From Branchiostoma floridae (taxonomy: Eukaryota > Chordata > Leptocardii > Amphioxiformes > Branchiostomatidae): a DNA stretch of 64,000 nucleotides. A model generated the notes under the pieces. The model was given only the letters and a program-made list of their open reading frames with translations, searched no databases and was not told the DNA's origin. The stretch's first letter is position 1. Each line of letters opens with the position of its first letter. The stretch covers positions 7,782,353-7,846,352 of the forward strand of contig NC_049992.1 in NCBI RefSeq assembly GCF_000003815.2, read 5' to 3'. Made by a program: the position numbers and the translations under genes. Of the stretch, positions 33,701 to 64,000 are shown in pieces.

Positions 33701-34391
33701 ATAAGCCCTCTGGCCTGCCGACTCCCCTAGTGTACTATTGACTCTATTTGTCCAATTTCTACTATTATTAGACCACCGATTTGCGGAGCCTGGTAGAGGC
33801 TAGTTAGACATCCAGGTAATAGGATACGACAAATAGCAGTTACTCAATCAGCTGGATATATTCCAAAATCATATCCAGTTGCTTGATTAACTACTATTTG
33901 TCGTATCATGGCATTGTGTTCACTCCAGGGTTTCCTACATCACCAACATGGACATCTGGATGGCGGCCTGCCAAGCGTTCGTGTTCGCCGCCCTGCTGGA
34001 GTATGCCGTGGTCAACCACGCCACCAGGCGGGAGATGCGCGCAGCGCGCAAGGCCGCGAAGGCCGCTCAAAACCAGCCCGCCACTCCGAGCAGAATCACG
34101 GACACCAACAACCCCCCGAACAACAGCGCGCCTCACTACGAGATGCAGCTCCAGAATAGCAGCCCTGCTTTACACAAAGATAAACTAGAGCCCATCTCTC
34201 CTCCCTGTCTGTCCACTGTTATCAACATGCAACAGTCGCCGTGCCGTGATGCCATACAGCCCCTGCCTCCGCGACCAGCGTTCAACCCGGCCGAGGAGAG
34301 CAACAACAAAATCGACGACTTCTGTAAAGTCTTCTTCCCCGTCGCCTTCCTTATATTCAACCTCGTCTACTGGCTTTATCTCAACCGATGA
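11491..34391 (+). CDS. Glycine-receptor-like Cys-loop anion channel, seven visible exons
   Basis: Spliced coding region: 11491-11588, 22564-22631, 24902-25122, 31411-31493, 31899-32033, ?-33039 (5' part in a gap, visible from 32852) and 33929-34391. It encodes a pentameric ligand-gated chloride channel subunit of the plasma membrane. Visible features are an ILRPNFNG leader end, an extracellular domain with WNDPRLSY, WVPDLFF and NGNVLYSTR, and a Cys-loop with 13 residues between its cysteines around NFPTD. M1 contains YFLIQIYLPS. M2 begins with the anion-selective PAR motif (SAPARVALAITTVLTLTT). M3 is DIWMAACQAFVFAALLEYA, and M4 runs up to the stop. Exon lengths of 68, 221, 83 and 135 bp, with their phases, closely follow vertebrate GLRA genes (from memory), which favours a glycine-type over a GABA-type receptor. 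A glutamate-gated chloride channel is the main alternative. The signal-peptide exon is unidentified, and the M1/M2 exon is interrupted by a gap and two frame breaks. Confidence 0.88.
12115..12420. repeat. Dispersed repeat, copy 1 (second copy 28690-28975)
   Basis: Shares ordered blocks with 28690-28975: 'agtgaggatg', 'gataactttggtac', 'gactatttcttgt' and 'accagtttat' (cagtttat in the second copy). No coding potential or terminal repeats were resolved. Confidence 0.7.
12485..12755. mobile_element. MITE, family B, copy 1
   Basis: Terminal inverted repeats read TAAAGCTAAGGGCACA and TGTGCCCTTAGCTTTA, with the outer TA a plausible target-site duplication. A subterminal block (ccgccgtacgtgcaa) also recurs inverted. 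The element is about 270 bp and non-coding. A second, expanded copy lies at 22824-23131. Confidence 0.85.
15058..15245. repeat. Short tandem duplication
   Basis: The units at about 15058-15117 and 15186-15245 share 'acccggatt', 'gtcatcaggcaataac' and 'gtatttcg'. Function is not apparent. Confidence 0.65.
15520..15786. mobile_element. Fold-back element with ~80-bp arms
   Basis: The left arm (ctacgcagggacatcc ... aaaccgcctgt ... ggatgtaccctgctctttc) is the near-perfect reverse complement of the right arm ending at 15786. The arms flank a ~110-bp centre that includes a poly-G run. Non-coding, MITE-like. Confidence 0.8.
16449..16740 (+). repeat. tRNA-derived SINE, family 2, full-length copy
   Basis: The head carries an A-box-like stretch (tggctcaactggtagcagc) and a B-box-like stretch (ggttcaatc). 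The body contains 'tttaggaaggg', 'gcacgttaaa' and 'actaggcactacaaggg'. Related copies lie at 27645-27885 (minus strand) and 51845-52005 (plus strand, head missing). Confidence 0.8.
17004..17361. repeat. Two-unit tandem duplication of ~170-190 bp
   Basis: The units at 17004-17169 and 17174-17361 share 'aaaactaaatttgc', 'aaattcacg' or 'gaattcacg', 'cacaacttttgaaca' or 'tacaacttttgaaca', 'agacgtatgtcc' and 'gtgggcatta'. The second unit has ~20 extra bases. Confidence 0.85.
19498..19596. mobile_element. MITE, family A, minimal hairpin copy
   Basis: Almost a perfect palindrome. 'gacaggaattgtgggtaa' on the left returns as 'ttacccacaattcctgtc' on the right, with a centre of only a few bases. Outer ends are ggttcc/ggaacc. 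It looks like a family-A element that has lost its centre. Confidence 0.85.
19991..20165. mobile_element. MITE, family A, copy 2
   Basis: Inverted ends built on 'taatatgtcaaaggcga' and 'tctttgacatatta', with the centre 'gagacgtaaac ... cctggacattgttatgca ... tttacaagtc'. The right end carries 'cttgcgcatgtgtaat'. Other copies are at 19498, 23574, 26515 and 30117. Confidence 0.75.
21731..21754. repeat. (CAAA)n microsatellite
   Basis: About six tandem CAAA units in the large channel intron. Confidence 0.85.
22564..22631 (+). CDS. Channel exon: first beta strands of ligand-binding domain
   Basis: The acceptor is 'tgtttttacag' and the donor is GTAAGT. At 68 bp it is the same length as the homologous vertebrate GLRA exon as I remember it. 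It encodes GKPVNVNCNVFVSGFDSVEE and then KKM, matching the PVNVTCNIFI segment of glycine receptors. It joins the next exon between codons. Confidence 0.9.
22660..22812 (+). mobile_element. LINE 3'-end fragment
   Basis: Translates as HARGRPSVTLRKLLLEKTGL, then QANELRSAMLDRNTWRHWCH and a stop. The pattern GRP-x-T ... tGL ... el ... DR-x-W-R is the usual C-terminus of non-LTR reverse transcriptases. It is followed by a short GAACT repeat tail. The clade is uncertain, but it differs from the 8.6-kb element. Confidence 0.7.
22824..23131. mobile_element. MITE, family B, copy 2 (expanded centre)
   Basis: Inverted ends match the copy at 12485-12755, and 'cgtacgaactcgta', 'cagacacgccgtagaacttta' and 'atacgtggcggacgtggcc' are shared. 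About 45 bp unique to this copy ('tgttggcgtgttgacg ... cgttccctac') sit between the halves. The right terminus reads 'tgcccttagcttaa'. Confidence 0.85.
23574..23635. mobile_element. MITE, family A, single-end fragment
   Basis: 'cttcaccttttcatattacccacaatgcatttcattgc' matches the right end of the family-A copies. The other half is not visible. Confidence 0.6.
24722..24775. repeat. (CT)n microsatellite
   Basis: About 25 CT units, interrupted near the left side. It lies about 130 bp upstream of the channel exon at 24902 and could act as a remote pyrimidine tract. Confidence 0.95.
24857..24883. repeat. (CAAA)n microsatellite next to a splice acceptor
   Basis: Six or more CAAA units end about 18 bp before the acceptor of the exon at 24902. 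This leaves only 'tacctcctcag' as the local pyrimidine tract. Confidence 0.9.
24902..25122 (+). CDS. Channel exon: ligand-binding core
   Basis: The acceptor is 'cctcctcag' and the donor is GTAGGG. The exon is 221 bp. It encodes DYTVLIYFRQRWNDPRLSYS, then WVPDLFFVNEKDGRFHTITT and IRIYPNGNVLYSTR. The arginine in FRQRWNDPR, the PDLFF-x-NEK loop and the serine of LYS-x-R correspond to glycine-receptor binding-site segments. It ends in AG with the third codon base supplied by the exon at 31411. Confidence 0.95.
26515..26695. mobile_element. MITE, family A, copy 4
   Basis: Left end 'caagtacgcatgcgcaatgtcaaagg' and right end 'ccttcacctttgaccttgcgcaaacgtact'. The centre contains 'acgtaaac', 'cgagacaagaactgttt' and 'tttacaagcc', as in the copy at 30117. 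Confidence 0.8.
26766..26966. mobile_element. MITE with 50-bp terminal inverted repeats
   Basis: The left end 'cataattccaccaggtgcc' returns as 'ggcacctggtggaattatg'. Inner arms 'cacctcaaaaaacgttg' and 'aacgttttttgagctgg' also pair. About 200 bp, non-coding. Confidence 0.88.
27444..27644. mobile_element. MITE abutting a SINE
   Basis: Inverted ends 'taggctaaggtcacatttc' and 'gaaatgtgacctaagccta', plus inner arms 'ccggccggga' and 'cccggccgga'. The right end directly touches the SINE at 27645-27885, so it probably inserted at or beside that SINE's tail. Confidence 0.85.
27645..27885 (-). repeat. tRNA-derived SINE, family 2, minus-strand copy
   Basis: Read on the minus strand it gives 'agctcaactggtggcag', 'ggggttcaagtc', 'ggttggggctgcattcgcctttaggaagggg' and 'gcacgttaaaggggaag'. 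These match the order of blocks in the copy at 16449-16740. Confidence 0.8.
28690..28975. repeat. Dispersed repeat, copy 2
   Basis: A diverged copy of 12115-12420. It has no resolved termini or coding potential. Confidence 0.65.
30117..30290. mobile_element. MITE, family A, copy 5
   Basis: The best-preserved long copy. The left end is 'ccaagtacgcatgcacagcgaagtgcattgtgg', followed by 'taatatgtcaaaggtgacgg', and the centre has 'gagacataaacgatacacg' and 'cgagacaagaactgtttaca'. The right end is 'ttcacctttgaccttgc', which is shorter than the left. Confidence 0.8.
30395..30697. repeat. Two-unit tandem duplication
   Basis: The units at about 30395-30512 and 30581-30697 share 'actaatactgtatattg', 'atgttcttgctc' and 'cttgctattcattttgttac', then 'tttatcctttagtcaaa'. 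A spacer of ~70 bp separates them. Confidence 0.85.
30981..31178. mobile_element. MITE, family C, copy 1
   Basis: Terminal inverted repeats of ~35 bp ('aagggcgcggtcacatag', 'gtcgtgcgatcgtggt' and their reverse complements) with flanking TA. The centre has no coding potential. A degenerate copy lies at 56285-56500. Confidence 0.88.
31411..31493 (+). CDS. Channel exon: Cys-loop
   Basis: The acceptor is 'ctcgtttcag' and the donor is GTAAGT. At 83 bp it equals the remembered GLRA exon. It encodes LTLTLSCYMHLGNFPTDKQL, then CRIHIES. The two cysteines are 13 residues apart with the F-P-x-D centre, the family signature. The glutamate of IES corresponds to the conserved LES of glycine receptors. Confidence 0.95.
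31899..32033 (+). CDS. Channel exon: beta strands before M1
   Basis: The acceptor is 'ctcctcag'. The exon is 135 bp. It encodes (Y)SYTTDDMTLEWQNDKALEIS and onward to MGCTAGYTT. The YT-x-DD-x-x-x-EWQ segment matches glycine receptors. The cysteine in MGCTAG is probably one partner of the second extracellular disulfide; its partner should lie in the following gap. The donor is GTTCTT, weaker than the others, chosen because it gives the expected phase 1. Confidence 0.88.
32052..32271. mobile_element. MITE, family G, copy 1
   Basis: Left end 'tagcctttatcaagctcc' and right end 'gggagtctggtagagacta' are imperfect inverted repeats. Shared internal blocks 'gtagaaattgg', 'ggccaattaactc' and 'cctaacttggcc' match 33583-33806 in opposite orientation. 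Confidence 0.8.
32752..32851. other. Assembly gap (100 N)
   Basis: Exactly 100 N, a conventional placeholder of unknown true length. It removes the start of the M1/M2 channel exon, including loop C of the binding site. Confidence 0.99.
32852..33039 (+). CDS. Channel exon: M1 and M2 (5' part in gap, two frame breaks)
   Basis: Visible from the gap edge to a GTCAGT donor. Three frames are needed to read it. First comes an I-L-E-R start directly after the gap, then SGYFLIQIYLPSILIVIISW, then SAPARVALAITTVLTLTTHS after an extra base. The first shift (one base short) falls near the G run at 32871-32873. The second (one base too many) falls at the T run 32935-32937. Pro-Ala-Arg at the inner end of M2 marks anion selectivity. 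Because the two shifts offset each other and sit beside a gap, sequencing error is likelier than gene death, but that is not proven. Confidence 0.85.
33392..33491. other. Assembly gap (100 N)
   Basis: A second 100-N placeholder in the intron between the M1/M2 and M3/M4 exons. Confidence 0.99.
33583..33806. mobile_element. MITE, family G, copy 2 (inverted relative to copy 1)
   Basis: Ends 'tagtctctaccagactcccg' and 'cggagcctggtagaggcta' form inverted repeats. With the copy at 32052-32271 it brackets the pore exon as an inverted pair. Confidence 0.82.
33823..33907. repeat. Hairpin beside the last acceptor
   Basis: 'gatacgacaaatag' pairs with 'ctatttgtcgtatc', and 'ctggatat' pairs with 'atatccag', giving an ~85-bp near-palindrome. 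It ends about 20 bp before the final exon's acceptor. Probably a small MITE. Confidence 0.85.
33929..34391 (+). CDS. Channel last exon: M3, cytoplasmic loop, M4
   Basis: The acceptor is 'cactccag'. The exon is 463 bp to the TGA stop. It encodes VSYITNMDIWMAACQAFVFA (M3), then a basic start to the M3-M4 loop (RREMRAARKAAKA) and a Pro/Asn/Ser-rich loop. M4 is VFFPVAFLIFNLVYWLYLNR, ending directly at the stop. Vertebrate GLRA genes, as I recall, split this region into two exons after M3; here it is one. Confidence 0.93.
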
Positions 34392-37300
34392 TAGACCGGA
34401 CTTGCTGTAACGTGAAGACTGAGACCGTCAGCAACCGTGCTTAAAATTAAAGGATGCCTGTCAATTGTCTTTAAGAAACCTTGACAACGTCTTGATTCTT
34501 CTTCATTTTCTTTGACCACAGATGACACCTGTACAGAGATATTCTTAGAATATAAACAGGACTAGATATTATCAAACGTCCAAGACGTATACTCTATACT
34601 CCATGTGCCAGAATATTGGACAGAGACTGTTCGCACTATACTACTTCTCCGACGGTGGCAGAACTCGTAAAAACTATCCAATTAATCTCCAAGCAGATGT
34701 TGCGGGGCATGTTTCACGTTTTTATTCCTTTATATACCCCCCAACACCGTATAGAGAGGGCGATGCACTGATATCGAGATCAACAACATGTGATAAAGAT
34801 TCAAACAATGTCTTAAATGGTATGCCCATGCGGCTAACCAATAGGTACTATAGTTTATACCTCTCATGTGCCTCAAGTGTATGTAAAATTTGTGAGAATT
34901 ATATACAGAGTATAACCGCAGTAGCCATAATGACGTTGTATATACATATAAAAGAAACCTTCTTATGTATTTTGTCATTATTATTCTATATATTACAAAG
35001 GTATTCTTTGGTAGGTATTCTTTGGTTCCAGATATGCCAACCAATGTTTTGTACAAAACTAATAGGGTATGATTAATATATTTTTCATTTGATTGATTCA
35101 AATGAGCAGTGTGTCTTGTTTATATGTGTACGATCTAAGGAGGCCATTTTGTCAAAGTTTGTCTTTCAAGACATTTATGTAGTTCTCATCTATAAATGCT
35201 ATTAAAATGGTGATGAAATGTCAAACCTTTCCAGCCAACTTCTTTGTGACGTCACCTAACGGTACGGGGAATCATGATATCATTTCGACCCCAGAACCAT
35301 AACAATACATGTAACGCTGGTTCACCTTTGTCCGCGGGGTAACCTTTATCCGTTGTTTAAAAAGCAGAGTATTTTAAGGATATCAATTGGAACGGACGGT
35401 GATTTCGACTTGCCGTATTTTCACAATATATCAATGTTGGTAGTTTGAAACCACAATTCGTCGTCTTATTAAATAACACCCTCTTTCTAAAAACAACGGA
35501 TATAGGTTACCCCGCGGATAAAGGTGAACTAGCGTTATAAGAGTTTATTTCTACAACTGTTGAAATAACGTGTATTCAAGTTCTAACGTTAAATTGTATG
35601 ATATTGAATATAGAATCATAAACCCTTTTCAGAGCCTAATCTGCAGTGCTACTCCTAACCGCTATGAAATGTGTCGCAAAAAAGACTGCGAAATCGGACA
35701 CTTTTGGCCTTTTCGGGAATGGGAAAATCAAGAAAGGCTCACAAGGGGTTTGGATACGTGATGACATTCTTTAAATCTATAATTCGACTAATTAATCCCT
35801 AGAAGTTAAAAGAATGTTTTGCAGGCATAAAAAATGCAGGGCGTGAAAATTCGCATACAAAGGACTGCAGTTTGGGGCCTGTGATATCTAAAACAACATA
35901 TATAAAGGCATTGTCAACTTGAAAATCGGGGGGGGGGGTGGCATATGCAGGTTGGGGCGCTCCTTGCAAACGTCAATAGTAAAGAAATGTAAAAGATACT
36001 TTACACTATTTGATAACATACACGATAGAAATTTCGTCGTTATCATTTCCGACATACGCTTTTAGGAAGCCAATAAACTGAAGGGAATTTTCTAAATAAG
36101 CCGCTAGGCTTCCAGAAGCTGGCTACTCTTTTTCAAAAATCATAACCAAAGCATGTCCAGAACATGAAATATCAAAACCTAAACTGCAGTGCCGTTACAT
36201 TCCGATAGGGAAAATAATTCACAGCATTTCGTTGTCTCATATTAATAAATGACATAACGTTACCCACATACCAAGTATCAAAACAATCCCTCCAGACGTC
36301 TGGACATTCTTCAGTTATTTTCAAGCTTGATGACAGACCTCGGCAGTCACTACAATAGCTCAGTTTTACGTACATGTGGTATGCACCCAGACGGCCAAGA
36401 ACAGGGAGGAATGGCGAAGACTTGTGCTGGAGACAACCATAGTCCCCGACCCTCCTGATGAGGATGGGACTAGGTGAGAGGTGGTGAGGGTAAACGAAGT
36501 ACACGCGCACACAACGAGTTTAAGTGGTAAATTGCCCAAGTGTACTTATGCCATGTCTGACACATTGATTCTTGTCAGTCTTCAAGTGTTCGAAGTTCTG
36601 CCTGTTTCCTTGTCAAGTTGCCGAAGTTCAGTTTTAGATAGATGCTTAGCTCGCTATATTAGAAGACAATGGACGGTTACAGCAATAAGTTACAGAATAA
36701 TCCCCATAAAATACGGTTAATCCTTCCTATTGACGCATCATATAAGCCGCTTACGATAATCCATCAAGACAATAGATCTATCACGCTTCAATTCGAGGCG
36801 GTACGGCTATTGTTCTACTGTTTTAATACTCAAGAAATCTGCTTATCGGCTTTGCAGGACTCGGTAAATTTCATCACAGTTTCCGTCAACAAGAAGATAC
36901 TAGTAGCAGCGTCTCTTCAGTGAAGTTTTCTCCGGGTTGCATGGAAGAAGACTTCCTAAAGCACATGTCACAGCACACATTCGGGGGCTTCCTGCGACTT
37001 TGCTCCTGACAACTTCCCAACCATGATTGGCACTGGGTTGGATTTGTCAATATAAAAGTAATGTTCGGCTAGTTTAGTAGGCGATTACCAAACACAGGGG
37101 AGTTTGCTCAGGATCAACTCCCAACCATGGTCTGGAGAGCATGGTCGGCTATGTGTGACTCACAGAGGCTTACCGTTTTGTAGTCTTCAAGTTGGTTCGA
37201 CAGAGCTAAGTGCATAGTAGGGCATACGTTAAAATATTAAAACAAACAAGTCATTTCATCTAGGTTTTTGTTTTCATTTCCGTTTTCAGAATATAATTCT

Positions 37301-39548
37301 AGAGAGTCGAGAGACGAACATGAAAAACAACTAAGAGAACTGACTACGAGGCAAGCAAAGCAATGCAATGATACTAGCGTTACAATAAAAGAAATCAAAG
37401 ACAACATCTTGCAGTGTTTACTGCCCAAGCACCGTTTATTGTTGATCCAAATATCTACAATCAAAATGGTGGGAGAAATGTGATGTTTAAATGCTTACGA
37501 AACCTTTTCAATTTATGCTTGTGTATATTACTGAGTGTATAAAGTGGCCTTTACAGGAAGACTTAGTGGTCAATTTTTCAACATAATACCTGTTCCAAAT
37601 GGCTTTAGGCTTCCTGATTGGTTAGGAAGGAGCCAATCACTATGGATCATCTCCCTAATTAGCATACCCTGGTTTGTGTTTTTGGCGACGCATCAGGGGT
37701 GATGGCATATACTCGTTTAGATATATCAATCCCTCATTAGCATAAACAGCAAGAGCGCTAGCATAGCGTGTCATCTTCATACAAATAAAATATTTAGCAA
37801 AGCTCCAAAATCCAACAAAATATGGCTAACTACAAAAAATGATACATTAAAGACAACAAAATAATAGTACAATATGGTATGGTTACAATTCTAAATATAA
37901 CAAGAAAGTTCTATACAAAATGACAAATAAATGTACAAATTCTTTCCCTTTGGGCAACTTTCCAGGAAGACAAAACAATGCAACTGTTGGACCATGTTTG
38001 AATATATAAGTGTAACATAAAATTCTTTTAGGTTAAAATGTCAATGATACCTAAAAATTTTCTCTGTGTAGAACTTACAGAGTTTAAAAACTTTAAAACA
38101 TAATTAAAACCTACAGACGCTTGCCTGTAGAATTTAACTTCAGAGGTTAAGATACACAATAAGGTACATTTTGGGTTACCCAAGTCTATGTAAGGAAGAA
38201 TACAAAACAGCACCATCAGAAATATAGATAATAACTGAGTGGTATCCACTCTTCGTCCATATAGAATAACTCTGTGCCCTGATGTGAGGATATTAACATA
38301 TTCATGACATAACCATTGCATCACAATGTGTGTGCCCTAGTGTAACATGGAGAATAAATATTACCTCTTGTTCCACGTATCCTTGTTTACAAGAAAACAG
38401 TTGTTTACACAATTACAACACAACAAGACAACTCCTTGGAAAAACACTTTCACCTGCGTTGCTAGAGACATCAACGTTTCGCTTCCGCGTTCTTCATTTC
38501 TAGTATCAAGTACCTTGCGTTTAAAAGTTTTTCCTTCTTGTTGCTTTTCCAAGGAGTATTTGTATGGTCTTCAAAAGGGGTAATACTAAATGTTATACTT
38601 TGTATAATATAATTCAGACAAGCCATGTGAATGGTGTAGTCAATAATATTACTATCAGTATCCACTCAGGATCAAGAATCTATTGTTTAACAATACATTG
38701 TAAGACTTCTTTCTGCCTGAGTTTTAGTGTCTTTGGAATTGTCATTGGTACAAGAATACTGATATAAGAGATATGTATACTAAACATAAACATGCTACAT
38801 ACAGGCAATACATATGTTGGACCATCTTGCTATTCTGTGACTCGGATGAAAAAATAAGTTCCCCTCAGTTTACACGGCTCTTTGAGGCTATTAGTTTCCT
38901 ACTTATGTGAAAAAGTCAAGCTTGTTTTGAGACATTTTACAACACATTCATCATTTTCTTATAACTCTCAGAAATGCAAACAAATGGAAACTTACATGTA
39001 CATGTGTGTATGTTATAAGACCAGCTAAATTTGTTTTGCTTTGAACTCGTTCTTCACAAATACGTTATATAGCAATCTTTGAGTACCTTCCACATAACAG
39101 CATTTTGGTCCAAATCACAGAACCTTCTGTGGGTTGACTTGGTATATTCAGGAAAGCTCATTTAAAACAATTGGTTAGACATGATTTGTATATATACTGT
39201 TTCAAAACCCTATAAACGCTTAGGCTATCTTTGGTACCCACTCTACATAATCCATGTGCCACCTACCAAGCAAGTATTTTACATAAGACACCTTGAGAAG
39301 ACACTTTAAGACTATCTATCTACCTGCCACCTTTCTTAAGACGTTTTTATCTCCTTTGACAACATCTGCATTTGCTTTGCACATTACATAATATAACATT
39401 ATATATAGATATAATATATCACATTTGTACCATGTAACAACTCCACACAAACAAGTACTCCGGACGCCCTGTGCAGTGCATACCAGCGAAGAACGAATTT
39501 TCTGTTTTTGTTTCTTTTTTTTTTTGTGACGAATTTCACGTCTCCATA
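34392..39548. other. Space between two convergent 3' ends
   Basis: A possible ATTAAA signal for the channel gene lies at 34446-34451, 55 bp after the stop (weak). A family-D MITE is at 35311-35539 and a poly-G run is at 35928-35938. The block around 37.8-39.5 kb is AT-rich and may be the 3' UTR of the EGF gene, but no AATAAA was found on the minus strand there. The 157-codon frame at 34603-35076 has no domain and is probably chance. Confidence 0.5.
35311..35539. mobile_element. MITE, family D, copy 1
   Basis: The left end 'taacgctggttcacctttg' with 'ggggtaacctttatccgttg' returns on the right as 'caacggatataggttacccc' and 'aaaggtgaactagcgtta'. A second copy is at 43703-43927. Confidence 0.85.
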
Positions 39549-63034
<23,486 letters not shown>

Positions 63035-64000
63035 CTGTAAAGTAAAACATGAAAAAGATGTAAGGACAATTAGATTTCTAAGATAAAATGGTAAGGATGC
63101 TCTTGAAAATCACATATAAGACATAATGTCAATAGACCAAATCCCTTTGCATGGTGGGAAAAATAAAGGACTCTGTGTAACCAGCCATTGCCACAACAAT
63201 GTAGACCAAAATGGACACAGTATGCATCAATGTGCCCCATAAACATTATTACCAAAATGTTACTTGCCACTGCATATTTCATTTATATCATCAATGTCCA
63301 GCCACAGGCTCATCGCAGCACATTAAGCAATACGACCTTGAATTCTGTGAAATGACCTTCCAAATCTAAAGTGACTGACGTTATGTGAAACATTTTGTCC
63401 CAATGTTGTACATAGTCTTAACGGCACACTCCGATCTTGTATCATAATTAAACAGTCCTGTGCCAGCAACGCTTCAACTGGCAGAAAAAACACTTCATTC
63501 ACTTGTTGGCCCATCAACAGTTTTTCATCACATCAGCTTCCTCATTTGCTTTTCCAAGATTTAACCAAACAAACAGAAGAAAGCAGCCACTTTGTCTTCA
63601 CACTTCAGAAGCAGGTAAGATAATAAAGACTTTCCTGAGCAAACTGATGCAAGAAAACGAAAATAAATAAACAGTCTGTCATGGAGGCTAAAGATGGCAA
63701 TAGCCGGTCTCCAGGGAAGAAACGTGATTCAGTTTCTTACACAGAGTTGGACTGGTCCACACAAATAAGGTGTCCAATTTGTAACATGAGAATTTACCTG
63801 CAGCTTAGGCTGAGGATGGACAAAAATGTCCTGGATATTAAGCAAATAACAGAGATAGATTGCTTCCAAAAGTGGTAGAACATCAGGGCCCATCAACTAA
63901 CTAAATATAGAATTGTGGAGAATCAAAAACTGTTTGTCCATGATTTACGTTACATCAGGTCAGTGTGTAACAGTAGCAGTGGAGTAATTCCATGGAGAAT
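63035..64000. other. Right-edge stretch, presumably intron of the EGF gene
   Basis: No EGF frame on either strand and no resolved repeat. The plus-strand 65-codon frame at 63681-63878 has one C-x2-C pair but no recognisable fold. Confidence 0.55.

Noticed and set aside
34603-35076. 157-codon plus-strand frame after the channel stop
   Set aside because: Hydrophobic AT-rich translation with no motif; lies where the 3' UTR is expected.
63681-63878. Small plus-strand gene with a C-x2-C pair
   Set aside because: One cysteine pair is not enough to call a zinc finger, and there is no promoter, splice or homology evidence.

Overview
The window looks like a chordate-type animal nuclear genome, most likely a cephalochordate (amphioxus, Branchiostoma). 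Four things point that way: GT/AG-spliced genes whose exon lengths and phases match vertebrate families, AT-leaning introns packed with short terminal-inverted-repeat elements, tRNA-derived SINEs, and three scaffold gaps of exactly 100 N. The species is an inference. Nothing bacterial, viral or CRISPR-like was seen.

Two protein-coding genes are supported, and they converge tail to tail. On the + strand (about 11.5-34.4 kb) lies a Cys-loop anion channel of the glycine-receptor type. Seven exons are visible. They give the end of the N-terminal leader, the ligand-binding domain with a canonical Cys-loop, M1/M2 with an anion-selective PAR motif, M3, a long M3-M4 loop, M4 and a stop. The first (signal-peptide) exon was not found. 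A gap truncates the M1/M2 exon, which also carries two opposite one-base frame breaks.

On the - strand (63.0 down to 39.5 kb) lies a MEGF6-like secreted multiple-EGF gene. Thirty exons were read, all joined in phase 1, giving 1284 residues and a stop. Their order is four EGF/calcium-binding EGF modules, a cysteine-free linker exon, 24 laminin-type EGF modules with one module per exon, and a 31-residue tail with no membrane segment. The 5' end lies beyond the right edge.

Region by region: 1-8.5 kb holds no recognisable gene, only dispersed repeats and a SINE. 8.6-10.84 kb is a 5'-truncated CR1/L2-like LINE with an open reverse-transcriptase frame. 11.5-34.4 kb is the channel gene, whose introns hold MITEs, SINEs, a LINE tail and tandem duplications. 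34.4-39.5 kb is the space between the two 3' ends. 39.5-63.0 kb is the EGF gene, whose introns hold a 1.5-kb TTAA-flanked element with long inverted repeats, a 1.8-kb hAT-like element, three pogo-like TA-flanked MITEs and several other MITE families.

The most interesting signal is a set of decayed partial copies of EGF exons, some including the splice donor, lying in introns beside their intact parents. They look like fossils of the duplications that built this modular gene. I found no clearly new multi-gene system.
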